The position numbers and the translations under genes are program-made. From assembly GCA_001802865.1 (NCBI GenBank), contig MHAF01000173.1, positions 1 to 56,176 on the forward strand: a DNA stretch of 56,176 bases. The letters run 5' to 3'. Shown piece after piece: positions 1 through 10,440 of the stretch. The stretch comes from Ignavibacteria bacterium RBG_16_34_14. Its GTDB lineage: Bacteria > Bacteroidota > Ignavibacteria > Ignavibacteriales > Ignavibacteriaceae. The notes beneath the pieces were generated by a model that was not told where the DNA came from, made no database searches, and saw only the letters and a list, made by a program, of their open reading frames with translations. Positions within the stretch are counted from its first letter, which is position 1, and every line of letters starts with the position of its first letter.

Positions 1-42
1 TTGTTTTTCGAAATTTATCTGTTTCTGAGGCGACAAATGTCG

Positions 43-1122
43 TTATTTTATCAATATCATCTTTTTAGTTGAAATAAAATTATAATTTACTGATTCGGCA
101 GTAAACTGATAAAACAAAACCTGACTTGGAATATTTACCGCATCGAAAAATACCTCATGTTTTCCGGCTTGAAATGGTTTGCTAAGTAAGGTAAAAATTT
201 CAGAACCTAAAGAATTATAAATTTTCAGAGTGATAAATGAATATTCAGGAATAGAAAAAGTAATTGCAGTAGAAGAATTAAAAGGGTTTGGATAATTTTG
301 TTCTAAATTAATCTCCATAGGAACTGAGCCATCATCTTTAGCATCAGTTGGTAAATCCTGGTAAACTCTTACATAATCAACTTCAAGATATTGAGGAAAA
401 ATCGTTGTTGTATCAGGATAACCAGGCCAGTTTCCTCCAACAGCGAGATTCAGTATTATAAAAAAGTTCTGGTGAAACTCACTCAGACTCGCCGGAGTTA
501 TATTTATGGTGTTATAAAGAATATCATCAACTAACCATTTAATAAATGTTTGATTCCACTCGATTTTGAAATTGTGAAAATCATCTGCAAAAGTTCCTGA
601 GGGTAAAGTATATGAACCTCCATATTGTGCGTGCTGACCATTATTATCCCAATGAGCTGTTCCATAAACAGTTTTTTCTCTTCCTTGTCCACCAATCATT
701 TCCATTATATCAGTTTCACCACAGGCAGGCCAACCGACTGAAGAAATATTTTGTCCGAGCATCCAGAATGCTGGCCAGATTCCCTGACCAAAAGGCAGTT
801 TCATTCTTACTTCAATTTTCCCGTACTTCCAGAATTTTTTATTCTGTGTTTTTAACCTGGCTGAAGTGTATGATCTCCCTCCATAATTTTCTTTGATCGC
901 TTTAATAATAAGTTTTCCATCCTGAAGGTAGGAGTTATTTTCTCTGTCAGTATAATACTGAAGTTCATTATTTCCCCAACCATTTCCACCAACTTCACGT
1001 GTCCAAGAATTTAAATCGAGTGATGTTTCATTAAATTCATCAAACCAGACAAGCTGCCAGTTTTGAGAGTATAAACTTATTTGGGCAATAAAAAACAGAA
1101 AAGAAAAAATTAAAGATTTCAT
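43..1122 (-). CDS. Secreted GH16 family beta-glucanase (laminarinase-like) with C-terminal T9SS sorting domain
   Basis: Signal peptide; GH16 catalytic motif GETDIMEMIG; WPAFWMLG; C-terminal NYPNPFNSSTAITFSIPE...KMILIK Por-secretion tail. Confidence 0.9.
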   Translation of the reverse strand: MKSLIFSFLFFIAQISLYSQNWQLVWFDEFNETSLDLNSWTREVGGNGWGNNELQYYTDRENNSYLQDGKLIIKAIKENYGGRSYTSARLKTQNKKFWKYGKIEVRMKLPFGQGIWPAFWMLGQNISSVGWPACGETDIMEMIGGQGREKTVYGTAHWDNNGQHAQYGGSYTLPSGTFADDFHNFKIEWNQTFIKWLVDDILYNTINITPASLSEFHQNFFIILNLAVGGNWPGYPDTTTIFPQYLEVDYVRVYQDLPTDAKDDGSVPMEINLEQNYPNPFNSSTAITFSIPEYSFITLKIYNSLGSEIFTLLSKPFQAGKHEVFFDAVNIPSQVLFYQFTAESVNYNFISTKKMILIK

Positions 1123-1130
1123 AATTTTTA

Positions 1131-3404
1131 TTAATCATTTAATGCAGATGTTGGTTTTAACACAAACTTTTCTTTCATATCTCCTACTGATATTTCAAAT
1201 TCACCCGGCTCAAAGATTCTCATATTATCTATGCCAATAAATGAAAGATGATCTTTATTAATTTTAAATGCAACTGTTTTTGTCTCACCAGGTTTCAAAG
1301 AAATTTTTTCAAAGCCTTTCAATTGTTTATTCGGTCGGGATACTGATCCATAAAGATCGCATAAATAAAGCTGCACAATTTCAGCCGCTTCTATTCTATC
1401 AGTATTTGTTACATCAACAGAAATATTTAGTTCATCGGTTTCGTTAATTTCATTTTTATCAAGCTTAAGATTATTATAATTAAAAGTAGAATAACTCAAT
1501 CCGTATCCAAATGCCCATTGCGGATCATAGGTATTAGTGTCAAAATTCTCAATTGGTTTGTAATCATAAGTGGTGTTGCCATTTGGATACTTCGGATAAG
1601 ATATTGGAAGTTTTCCGCTCGGAGAATAATCACCGAAAATAATATCTGCCAAAGCATTTCCCCCTTCCATTCCGGGAAGAAAAGCAACAAGAACTGCATT
1701 AACCTTATCAGCAATTGAACTTATTACTCTCGGTCTTCCTTCAAGCATTACCAATACAACAGGTATACCTGTATCAATAATATTTTCAGCTAATTTTAAT
1801 TGAGCTTCATCAAGTGTTAAGTCATTAATGTTTCCGGGAGATTCACAATATGCAACTTCACCCAAACAGAGAATAACAGCATCGCAATCTTTAGAAGCAT
1901 TTACTGCTTTTTCAACATCAATTTCCTTATTGAAAGAAGTTCCTTCAACATAAGTAACACTTCCTGCACCAATTTTTTCTTGTATTGCTTCAAGCAGAGT
2001 ATTTTTTTCTTTAGGATAAAGAGATTCTTCATTTCCCTGCCAGGTTATTGTCCATCCTCCGTTCATAACTGAGAGCATATTGGAAGTTGGGCCGGTAACA
2101 AATATTTTAGAATTTTTGGAAAGTGGTAAAACATTATTTTCATTTTTTGTTAAGACAATAGATTCTCTTGCTGTTTTAAGATTTATATCAGTAAATTCTT
2201 TGCAAGCAAATTTTTCCTCCAACTCTTTATTTGGAAATGGATTTTCAAACAAACCAAGCTCCATCTTTACATTAAGAATTCTTTCAACAGCTTCATCTAT
2301 TCTCGACATAGGAACGGATCCTTCTTTTACAAGTTCAATCAGGTAATCATAAAAACTATAATCCAAAGGAACCATACTCATATCAATACCAGCCATAACT
2401 GCAATTCGAACAGCCTCTTTTGGTGAATCAGCAATTCTATCTCTTGTATGAAGTCTTTTAATATCTTCCCAGTCAGAAACAACAAATCCTTTAAACTTCA
2501 ATTCATTACGAAGAATTTCTGTAAGTAGATGATAGTTTGCATGTCCGGGTATTCCGTCAACTTCACCGGAATTAACCATAATTGTAGGTGCACCGGCAAT
2601 TATTCCTGCTTCAAAAGTGGGAAGGAAATATTCTCTCAACATTCTTTCAGAAATCCAGGCGGGGGTTCTATCTTTTCCATTCAGCGGAAAACTATACCCG
2701 ACATAATGTTTTAAACAAGTAGCTAATTTATCGGGTGCTCCAATATTATTTCCTTGTGCACCTTTTATATATGAACTTCCAATCTGGGAGGCGAGGTATA
2801 CATCTTCACCATAAGTCTCCCAAAGTCTCGGCCACAAAGGTTGTCTTCCTATATCCATTAAAGGATAAAAATTCCATGGAATACCTGATGCACGAGTTTC
2901 ATGAGCTGTAATTTCACCAATTTTTTCAATAAGATCCCTGTTCCATGTAGCTGCCATATTTATTCCCTGGGGAAAAAGAGTAGAACCTTTTGTATATGTT
3001 GCACCATGAATTGCATCAATTCCATAGAGAACAGGAATACCAAGTCTTGTTTCTTTTACAGCTAAGTTCTGAATTTTGGTTATAATTTCATGCCAATAGT
3101 CTAATTCATGAGCAACATCATAAACATTAAGTATGGAACCAACATTATATTTTTTAATTGCCTCCTCAAGCTTCTTTTCATCAAGCACGTGATGCTGATC
3201 TTTCGTTCCCTGTTTTACCGACATAACCTGGATAGTTACTTGTGTCATCTGTCCGACTTTTTCTTCAAGCGTCATCTCTGAAATAATAGCTTTAACTTTT
3301 TCAACAACAGATTGCTTGGGTTCAAACTTTTCAGGTTCATTATTAAACCCAACTATGCCTGTGTAAATAACTATAAATGCAATTTTTATAAAAAAGTTTT
3401 TCAT
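1131..3404 (-). CDS. GH3 family beta-glucosidase
   Basis: 757 aa; EEKVGQMTQ, YGIDAIHGATY, FVVSDWEDIKRLH (nucleophile Asp region), C-terminal FnIII-like domain. Confidence 0.9.
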   Translation of the reverse strand: MKNFFIKIAFIVIYTGIVGFNNEPEKFEPKQSVVEKVKAIISEMTLEEKVGQMTQVTIQVMSVKQGTKDQHHVLDEKKLEEAIKKYNVGSILNVYDVAHELDYWHEIITKIQNLAVKETRLGIPVLYGIDAIHGATYTKGSTLFPQGINMAATWNRDLIEKIGEITAHETRASGIPWNFYPLMDIGRQPLWPRLWETYGEDVYLASQIGSSYIKGAQGNNIGAPDKLATCLKHYVGYSFPLNGKDRTPAWISERMLREYFLPTFEAGIIAGAPTIMVNSGEVDGIPGHANYHLLTEILRNELKFKGFVVSDWEDIKRLHTRDRIADSPKEAVRIAVMAGIDMSMVPLDYSFYDYLIELVKEGSVPMSRIDEAVERILNVKMELGLFENPFPNKELEEKFACKEFTDINLKTARESIVLTKNENNVLPLSKNSKIFVTGPTSNMLSVMNGGWTITWQGNEESLYPKEKNTLLEAIQEKIGAGSVTYVEGTSFNKEIDVEKAVNASKDCDAVILCLGEVAYCESPGNINDLTLDEAQLKLAENIIDTGIPVVLVMLEGRPRVISSIADKVNAVLVAFLPGMEGGNALADIIFGDYSPSGKLPISYPKYPNGNTTYDYKPIENFDTNTYDPQWAFGYGLSYSTFNYNNLKLDKNEINETDELNISVDVTNTDRIEAAEIVQLYLCDLYGSVSRPNKQLKGFEKISLKPGETKTVAFKINKDHLSFIGIDNMRIFEPGEFEISVGDMKEKFVLKPTSALND

Positions 3405-3448
3405 GAATATTTCCTGTAAATTTTTCTCTTAAATGAAGGTTGAACTTT

Positions 3449-4297
3449 TCATTTTTTCTTATAAACTCTTACAAAATCAATTTCCATTTTTTGCGGGAAT
3501 ATAGAATTATCAATTCCCTGCTGACCTCCCCAGTTTCCGCCAATAGCAATGTTCATAATAAAATGAAAATCCTTATCAAATGGCCAGGATTGCCAGCCGG
3601 TTCCTTCATTTTCATTTGTAAAATATTTTATACTGTCAACATAGATTTCCATTTTATCCGGAGACCATTCTAAAATATATGAGTGAAAATTTGTTTGTGC
3701 ATCGGGAATATTAATGATTGAAGTCTTCTGAGTATTGTTTGGCCAGTTATATTCATTAGTATGGGTTGAAGCATGAACTACTCCTGGATCAAAACCAACA
3801 TGTTCCATAATATCAATCTCGCCGTTATCAGGCCAGCCTCCATTACCATACGTCCATTCAGTTGGAAGCATCCATATTGCAGGCCAGGTCCCTCTTCCTG
3901 AAGGCAACTTAGCACGGACTTCAAATCTGCCGTACGTCCAATCTTCTTTACCCCTAGATACAACTCTTGCAGAACTATATTCCGGCTGCTGACCTTCGTG
4001 TCTGCGAGCTTCAATAATCATTATCCCATCTTCAACACGCGCATTAAGTAATTCAGAAGTATAATATTGAAGTTCATTGTTTCCCCAACCGTTACCTCCA
4101 ATATCGTAACCCCACTTTGTTGAATCGGGAGAACCCGTATAATCAAACTCATCGGACCAGACAAGTATCCATTGAGTGCTATCAGGAGCCTGAGGATTGG
4201 AAGAAGCATCCTTACAAGCAGCAAATAAAAAAAGTAAGGAGAATGAAATATAAAGTGTTTTATTTATCATTTTGATTACCGCTTTTAGATATTTCAT
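3449..4297 (-). CDS. GH16 family beta-glucanase, predicted lipoprotein
   Basis: Lipobox LLFLFAAC; GEIDIMEHVG catalytic motif; WPAIWMLP. Confidence 0.9.
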   Translation of the reverse strand: MKYLKAVIKMINKTLYISFSLLFLFAACKDASSNPQAPDSTQWILVWSDEFDYTGSPDSTKWGYDIGGNGWGNNELQYYTSELLNARVEDGIMIIEARRHEGQQPEYSSARVVSRGKEDWTYGRFEVRAKLPSGRGTWPAIWMLPTEWTYGNGGWPDNGEIDIMEHVGFDPGVVHASTHTNEYNWPNNTQKTSIINIPDAQTNFHSYILEWSPDKMEIYVDSIKYFTNENEGTGWQSWPFDKDFHFIMNIAIGGNWGGQQGIDNSIFPQKMEIDFVRVYKKK

Positions 4298-4314
4298 TTT
4301 AATTAACTAAAAAT

Positions 4315-5148
4315 TTATTTGAGCAGAATAAATTTCTTTATATCAACGAACTCAGGTTTGGATAAATCTTTACTAACAGCATTAATTTTATAAAAATAAA
4401 TTCCACTCGATAAGTTCGAAGCATCAAACTTTATTAAATGAACCCCGGTTTGTTTTTCTTCCTCTACCAAAGTTGAGATAAGATTCCCAAGAACATCGTA
4501 AATAAAAAGTTTTACATAACAATCAAACGGCAGTGCAAATTTAATAGTTGTCTCCGGATTAAAGGGGTTTGGATAATTTTGATAAAGCAAATACTCAGTT
4601 AAAATAGTTTCTTCACTGATACTTGTTGTTGAATCAATAATTGAGAATTGTCCGTCACTTAAATCATAAAGCTGGTTGTTTTCCAAACTTCTGATATAAA
4701 TTTTATATGTTGAATCTACCTCAAGGCTAAATGGAATTGTCCAAGAATAACTACCAATACTTAAAGTGCTATCTTCAATATTTAATAAGAAAGAATCATT
4801 TCTTGCACTAATATCTGTATAAAGGTTCGGATATTGATCCAATAGTCTTCCAAGCTTATCCAAATCTGTATTTTGATTTGCAAGATGACATGCGATAAAC
4901 AAAGTATTGGGATGTCTTTTAACTGCATTCTCAAGAGTTTTTAATACTTCATTAAGGTTTAGTATGTTTTCCTGATTGTCCAACCTCCAGGTATATGCAT
5001 TCATTAATCCATCGTTTGTTGAATCCATCTTTTCATAAAACCATTGCGGTTCACTAACGTGAATATTTATTGGCATACCTAATTCTGCACATTTTTCTAA
5101 TAGTGTATTCATCCTCGGGTCATCAATGTGCATATATGAAAAAAACAT
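4315..5148 (-). pseudogene. C-terminal fragment of amidohydrolase (amidohydrolase-2-like) with T9SS sorting domain; N-terminal half missing
   Basis: Starts mid-domain (YMHIDDPRMNTLLEKCAELGMPINIHVSEP), metal-site-like HVSEP and ACHLANQ segments, C-terminal NYPNPFNPETTIKFALP. Confidence 0.7.
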
Positions 5149-5740
5149 TTTTAATGAGCTGAATATTTCATATGCTGTTCAACAAATACCAAATGGAAGG
5201 GCTAAGCCACTAGGTACTGCCGATGCTCTATATCAGGGACTTCTGTCCGTTAGCCAATGGGAAGGGAGTTCTTTCATTGTTTGCAACAGCGATAATTTAT
5301 ATTCAGTTGAGTCTTTTAGAACACTACAAAACTCTGAATATCCAAATGCAATGATTGATTATGACAGGAATGGATTGCTTTTTGAGAATGAAAGAATTAG
5401 AAAATTTGCAATTACAAAAAAAAATTCCAGAGGTTTTCTTGTTGATATAATAGAGAAACCTAATGATGAGTTTATTCAATTAATAGAAGAAAAGGATGGC
5501 TATATAGGTGTAAGCATGAATATCTTTAAATTTAGTTATGATATGATATTTCCATTTCTAGAGAAAACTCCGCTTGATCAGGAAAGAAATGAAAAAGAAT
5601 TACCTACAAGTGTTAAGATGATGATAACAAAATATTCGGATTCTGTATTTGCTTACCCTTTTAATGAACACGTTCCTGATTTAACTTTTAAAAAAGATAT
5701 AATCCCTGTTCAGGAATATTTAAAAAGAATTTATGAGTAA
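5126..5740 (+). pseudogene. C-terminal fragment of sugar-phosphate nucleotidyltransferase; N-terminal nucleotide-binding part missing
   Basis: PNGRAKPLGTADALYQGLLS...FIVCNSDNLYS typical of nucleotidyltransferases, but no N-terminal GGxGTRL region upstream. Confidence 0.7.
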
Positions 5741-5809
5741 AATATTTAGTTAAAATTGAGCAAAGTAAAATAAAAAAAATGAAATACGAAGGAATCTAAC
5801 ATTATTAAC

Positions 5810-6336
5810 AAATAGCCAGATGTCCTTGACGGAATAAATATTGAGAGACTTTATTACGGATCTCTACTGCAAGCTGATAAGAACGGTCAATCTTTGAAAG
5901 GAACAATTCAATTCGCTCTACGAGTTCTAATTGTGAAGATATTTTCTCTTTATTAAGGTATTCAAACTGTAACATTAGAGGAGACCAAGCTTATTACGGA
6001 GTCGTGATAAAAGATTTAAGAATTCGTTAAACAAATCGGATTCAAAAAATAGGGGTTGGGTTTCTTACTTCTATAGTAATGTGTAAGTGTTAACGAATTT
6101 GGAAGTTTAACTGTAAACTTGAAATCATCCGAAACAGATTCATCATAATTTTCAATAACGTGAGGTTCAGGCATTTTAAGTAGACTGCCTTCAAATGGGG
6201 ACCAGAACCATTGATCAATTTCAACTGTATTATAATGCTGGGAATATTCCTTTAAGTAGTTAATATTTTTATGGTTGTTGTAAATGAGTCCTTTCCAGGA
6301 ATCATATTTCCAGCTGCAGGTTCCTATTCTTAGCAT
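5810..6336 (-). pseudogene. DUF72 family protein, frameshifted and truncated
   Basis: ORF MLRIGTCSWKYDSWKGLIY... breaks near 6040; homologous-looking sequence continues in other frames (DLFNEFLNLLSRLRNKLGLL / LQFEYLNKEKISSQLELVERIELFLSKIDRSYQLAVEIRN) to about 5812. Confidence 0.7.
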
Positions 6337-6575
6337 AAATAAATTTATTAGACTATATTTTTGTTGTCTATTGACAATAAATTTTTTCTGATCTAATTTC
6401 CTCGTTGATTGGGTGGTAACTTTCTATTTCCAGGGCTTCCTATAGTATACTTAGAGTTGGTAGGCATTTGAATTTAAGGATTATTACTTATTTCCAAATA
6501 AAAATTTTCAGCAATTAAATTTAACCTTTAGAAGCCGGTTAGATAAAATAACAATTTCATATCTCAGGAGGTTTT

Positions 6576-6689
6576 ATGAAAAAATTATTTACATCTGTAA
6601 TCCTACTTACAATACTACAGTGTTGGACTTTAGCTCAAGGGAATAAGGTATTTTCAATACCCCTTGAGAATAAGGGCGTTCAGCCTTAG
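6576..6689 (+). pseudogene. 5' end of a secreted-protein gene (signal peptide only)
   Basis: SD-like aggag then MKKLFTSVILLTILQCWTLAQGNKVFSIPLENKGVQP*; ends abruptly inside the RIC-like gene. Confidence 0.55.
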
Positions 6690-7188
6690 ATAAATTATTT
6701 GAAGCCATAACTAACTGTTTGATGTAAGGGAAAATTATTTCTTCTTCTTTCATCATGTGTTGTTTAAGATCTTTATACAGGATTGAAAAAATTCGCGCAA
6801 CTTCCAAAATCTTTGGATTGGTTTTACCATGAATAGAGGCAATTATCTGAGTATGAGTTGCAATAACAGGTATGATATTTCTTACAAAGCCATGGTGGTA
6901 ACTAATAATATAATCAATAAGGGAAATAATACCCAGATTGAAGTGCTTATGGTTTGTATATCCCTGCACAATCGTAAGATTATTTAATTCAGTTAAAATT
7001 TCTTTATAATCAATAGCATTTTCACTGCAGGCTGTCAGGAGTGATTTGTTTCCACTGCAGCAAAAATCCAGGTTGTATTTTTCAAAAACCACTGAAGCCT
7101 TGAAATTTCTGATTAATATTTGAGACAAGGTAAAATCTCTTACTAAATCAGAATCATTATTTGAATTATACATTTTTTCCATTTTCAT
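6607..7188 (-). pseudogene. RIC/ScdA/YtfE-like di-iron Fe-S cluster repair protein, 3'-truncated
   Basis: N-terminal DUF542-like ...YNLDFCCSGNKSL, HHMMKEE-like hemerythrin motif; C-terminus diverges after AERPYSQG compared with the intact paralogue at 13375..14109. Confidence 0.7.
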
Positions 7189-7241
7189 TTATTAAAAATT
7201 CTATTCATAATGGTATTGAAAATTTCACTTGTTCAATTATC

Positions 7242-7679
7242 CTATTCATCTGATATCATTAATTTTTTTAATGTTTTCTGTTTGAATTGATCAATTGTTT
7301 GATCTGTTAACATATTATAAGCCATAGTTCTTAATTCTCCCCAAGTGTCATGCAGAGGACAGGGGTTATTAGGATCGCAGTTTGGAAAACCAAGTACACA
7401 ATTATTAAAAATATTCATTCCATCAATTGCAGCAACTATGTCTATAAGAATAATCTTTGCAGGATCCTTTGCAAGATAAAAGCCGCCATGTTTTCCTTTT
7501 CTCGAAGCTACAATTCCACTCTTCGTTAAACTTTGCAGTATCTTTGAAACAAATTCCTTAGGAATAATTAATTTCTTTGCTATATCCCTGGCTGAAACAG
7601 CATCCCTTGTTTTTTGTGCAGCAAGAAAAAGAATTGCCTGAAGGGCATATTCACACTTTTTTGAGAATATTACGGTCAT
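7242..7679 (-). CDS. Rrf2 family transcriptional regulator (Fe-S/NO sensing type)
   Basis: FSKKCEYALQAILFLA N-terminus; HTH; cysteines CVLGFPNCDPNNPC. Confidence 0.9.
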   Translation of the reverse strand: MTVIFSKKCEYALQAILFLAAQKTRDAVSARDIAKKLIIPKEFVSKILQSLTKSGIVASRKGKHGGFYLAKDPAKIILIDIVAAIDGMNIFNNCVLGFPNCDPNNPCPLHDTWGELRTMAYNMLTDQTIDQFKQKTLKKLMISDE

Positions 7680-7757
7680 AGTTTATAATCAGATTGAGAA
7701 GTCCATCAAAAACTTAAGAGTATTAAAGGTACAGTAATTTCAAAACGCCTTAATACT

Positions 7758-8423
7758 CTAAAGCGGAGTAAAAAACCTCCTGTCTATATCATTTAATTCA
7801 TCCTGAGTAAATAATTTCATTGCTAAAGGGAACAATGTTTTATCTTCCATAAAGATGTGAAGTTTCATTGTTTCAACAATCTTTATTCCCTGTTCATAAG
7901 TAATCTGAAAAATTATTCCTTTTGAAGGTTTATGATTTAATTTTGAAGCTAAACCAAGAAAATTAAAAACAACAGCGCCAGCCTGAGATATTTTTATATG
8001 TTCATCTTCAAGAACTTCAATTGCAGTTTTTGAATGATCTTCCTTGTTATATTCTCCAGACTCAATTAGTTTCCTCCGCAAACCAGGAAACAGAAATTTT
8101 TCTTCTTTATAATTATGCGCAGGTATTTTTTCATTAATAAAGATGAAAAAATTTTTTAATCCTCTGTTTATATCTTTATCAAATATCCAGTTTTGATGTC
8201 CCCATTTAATCAAAGAAGTTTCAAACTCTACCAGCATTTCAGTAAACAATTTATGCTCTTCAATAAGCTGTTTAAGAGCATTACTCATCTGTTCGTAAGG
8301 AACTTCTTCAACACCGGAATATGAATAGGATTCTGGCGGGTTCATAGGTGATACTTCTTTTGAGTTTTCCTTTTCAACAAATCTTTTTAATGGGTCATTA
8401 ATATTTTTCTTTTTTAAGTACAC
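7758..8423 (-). CDS. Hemerythrin domain-containing protein
   Basis: H...HNYKEEKFLFPGL and H...MEDKTLFPLAMKLF motifs. Confidence 0.85.
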   Translation of the reverse strand: MYLKKKNINDPLKRFVEKENSKEVSPMNPPESYSYSGVEEVPYEQMSNALKQLIEEHKLFTEMLVEFETSLIKWGHQNWIFDKDINRGLKNFFIFINEKIPAHNYKEEKFLFPGLRRKLIESGEYNKEDHSKTAIEVLEDEHIKISQAGAVVFNFLGLASKLNHKPSKGIIFQITYEQGIKIVETMKLHIFMEDKTLFPLAMKLFTQDELNDIDRRFFTPL

Positions 8424-8476
8424 AATTTCCTCACTTAAACTAAATTGAATTGTTTAACTTCTACAACCTTTCGTAT

Positions 8477-8971
8477 TTATTTTTTATTTAATTGATCAAA
8501 TAAAACGGGCATCTCAAAATAGACCCGAGCTCTTTTGATCTGGTTATTTTCAAGATCATAAACTACACATAGAGGAACACGTACATCTTTGTTTGTTGCA
8601 GGTATTCCGGCAAACTCGCCTATATGCCTGCCCACAAAATCTGCTTCAAGAACTGCTTTTCCTTCTGAGTAAATTATATTTTTTATCTCCGCTGTGGCAT
8701 CAAATGCAGTATGATACATATAATTAAGCATTTGTAAAACTGCATCTGGACCATGATGCTCTTCTCCGGTTGCCATATGTGTAAATACTACGTCATCAGA
8801 CATCATACTGACATCGAAATGTTCAGAATTAAAATATTGACCCATAATTTTTTTTGTGCTTTCAACAGTCATTTCCTGAGGCAGTAAGCTGACAGCGTTA
8901 AAAAGAATCAGAGACAGGGTAATTAATAATGTTTTCATAGAGTAACTCCTTTTTGTTAAGCAAATGAACAA
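8477..8971 (-). CDS. Secreted SnoaL-like/NTF2-fold protein (probable start at the internal MKTLL)
   Basis: Signal peptide MKTLLITLSLILFNAVSL; SnoaL-like pattern MSDDVVFTHMATGEEHHGPDAVLQML. Confidence 0.6.
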   Translation of the reverse strand: MFICLTKRSYSMKTLLITLSLILFNAVSLLPQEMTVESTKKIMGQYFNSEHFDVSMMSDDVVFTHMATGEEHHGPDAVLQMLNYMYHTAFDATAEIKNIIYSEGKAVLEADFVGRHIGEFAGIPATNKDVRVPLCVVYDLENNQIKRARVYFEMPVLFDQLNKK

Positions 8972-8976
8972 TATAT

Positions 8977-10440
8977 TTATCTGATTAAAACCATTTTCCT
9001 TGTTTCAATAAAAGATCCTGCTTGTAACCTATACATATATATTCCACTGGCTAATCCTGTTGCATCAAAATTAACAGAGTGAACTCCAGTTTCTTTTTCT
9101 TCATTTACCAGTACTGCTATTTCTTTACCGAGTACATCATAAACTTTTAGTGTTACATTGCCTCTCTGGGGTAATGAGTATTGTATTGTTGTAATCGGGT
9201 TAAAGGGATTCGGATAGTTCTGAGCTAATGCAAAGCTTCCAGGTATTAAAGAATTTATTTGATTAACAGATAACGGTTCAAGTGTAATCTGATAATTAAT
9301 TACTTCGCCTTGGGCAAGGTAACCTTCAAGTACAACACCGCCACCTTTTCCTGAATCTTCAACACTGACCATTACATAATAATCTTCACCCAATCCGGTT
9401 AACTGTAAGTTTATTGGCTCCTGAACTGAACCAAAAACCCAGCCTCTGCCATCTGTGTTGCCAAACCAGATACTGTTTGGTATTTCTGTAAGTGCACCTG
9501 TTGTGTTGCTGTAACCTAACCTGTTTCCACTGCCATCTGTTATAATTGATTCAACCGGGTCACTTATCACATTCAGGACATTCCTTATGCCTGGAGATGT
9601 ACCGGTTGAAATATTACCCTGTTCGTAATCAACATTTAATATTTCAAGAACTTTACTTTGAACCTCAACATTTGAAACCATACCGGTATGATCGCCCACA
9701 CTGAAAGGATATTTTACTGCACGGCTATCATTCAAGAATTGTCCTGCTGAAGAAACTATTGGAACAGTTTCATCTCCGTTATTCCCTGAGCTAATCAGAT
9801 CTTTATACCAGATGGTTCCACCCAGAACAGTAGTTCTCGTCCAGTCAGTAAATGATTGGACTGCATTGAGTTCAAAATCATCCCGCTGCTCAACTAAATC
9901 GAATGTTGATTTTCCCGTTCCATATACTACTGATACTTTAGCTGCATCAAGAAACCCATTTGGATCAGCATTCGGATACAAATCATATCCGTTATTAAGA
10001 TCCAGCACGAAAGAGTTCCTTTGATCAGTATCGTTATTTACATTCGTATATCCATTGCCAAAATTAATAAATTCGTATGTGGCTAATAATCCACGGAGAG
10101 TAGGAACATATTTATTGAGGAATATAATCTTGCTGGGATTACCGAGGGAATCCTGTATTGAACTGAGCGTAATATCGTAGTCAGGACCATTAACTGTTCC
10201 ACCCCTTAGAATTTTCTGATATGCACTGTTAAGAATTTTTGATAGCACGAACCTATAAATAGGATCTGCAATCCAGTTATCGTGTATAGCATTCCACGCT
10301 TTAGATGCACCACGGTTTGGTACGCCCATCATTACAAAGTTTCTGATCGTTGGTAATCTGTAATTGTTTGATGGATCATAAATATCTCCGTAAGCGTTGC
10401 TCTGAATGTATGTTCGGGTTACTATTCCGCCTGTGCTGTG
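8977..10440 (-). pseudogene. Lipase/esterase (alpha/beta hydrolase) C-terminal part with T9SS sorting domain; N-terminus lost
   Basis: Upstream of the ATG the frame reads TLIAHSTGGIVTRTYIQSNAYGDIYDPSNN (nucleophile elbow HSTGG), then MMGVPNRG...; C-terminal NYPNPFNPITTIQYSLP; frame meets a stop just upstream near 10455. Confidence 0.7.

Noticed and set aside
612-896. 94-aa plus-strand ORF
   Set aside because: Antisense to the well-supported GH16 gene; no recognisable motif.
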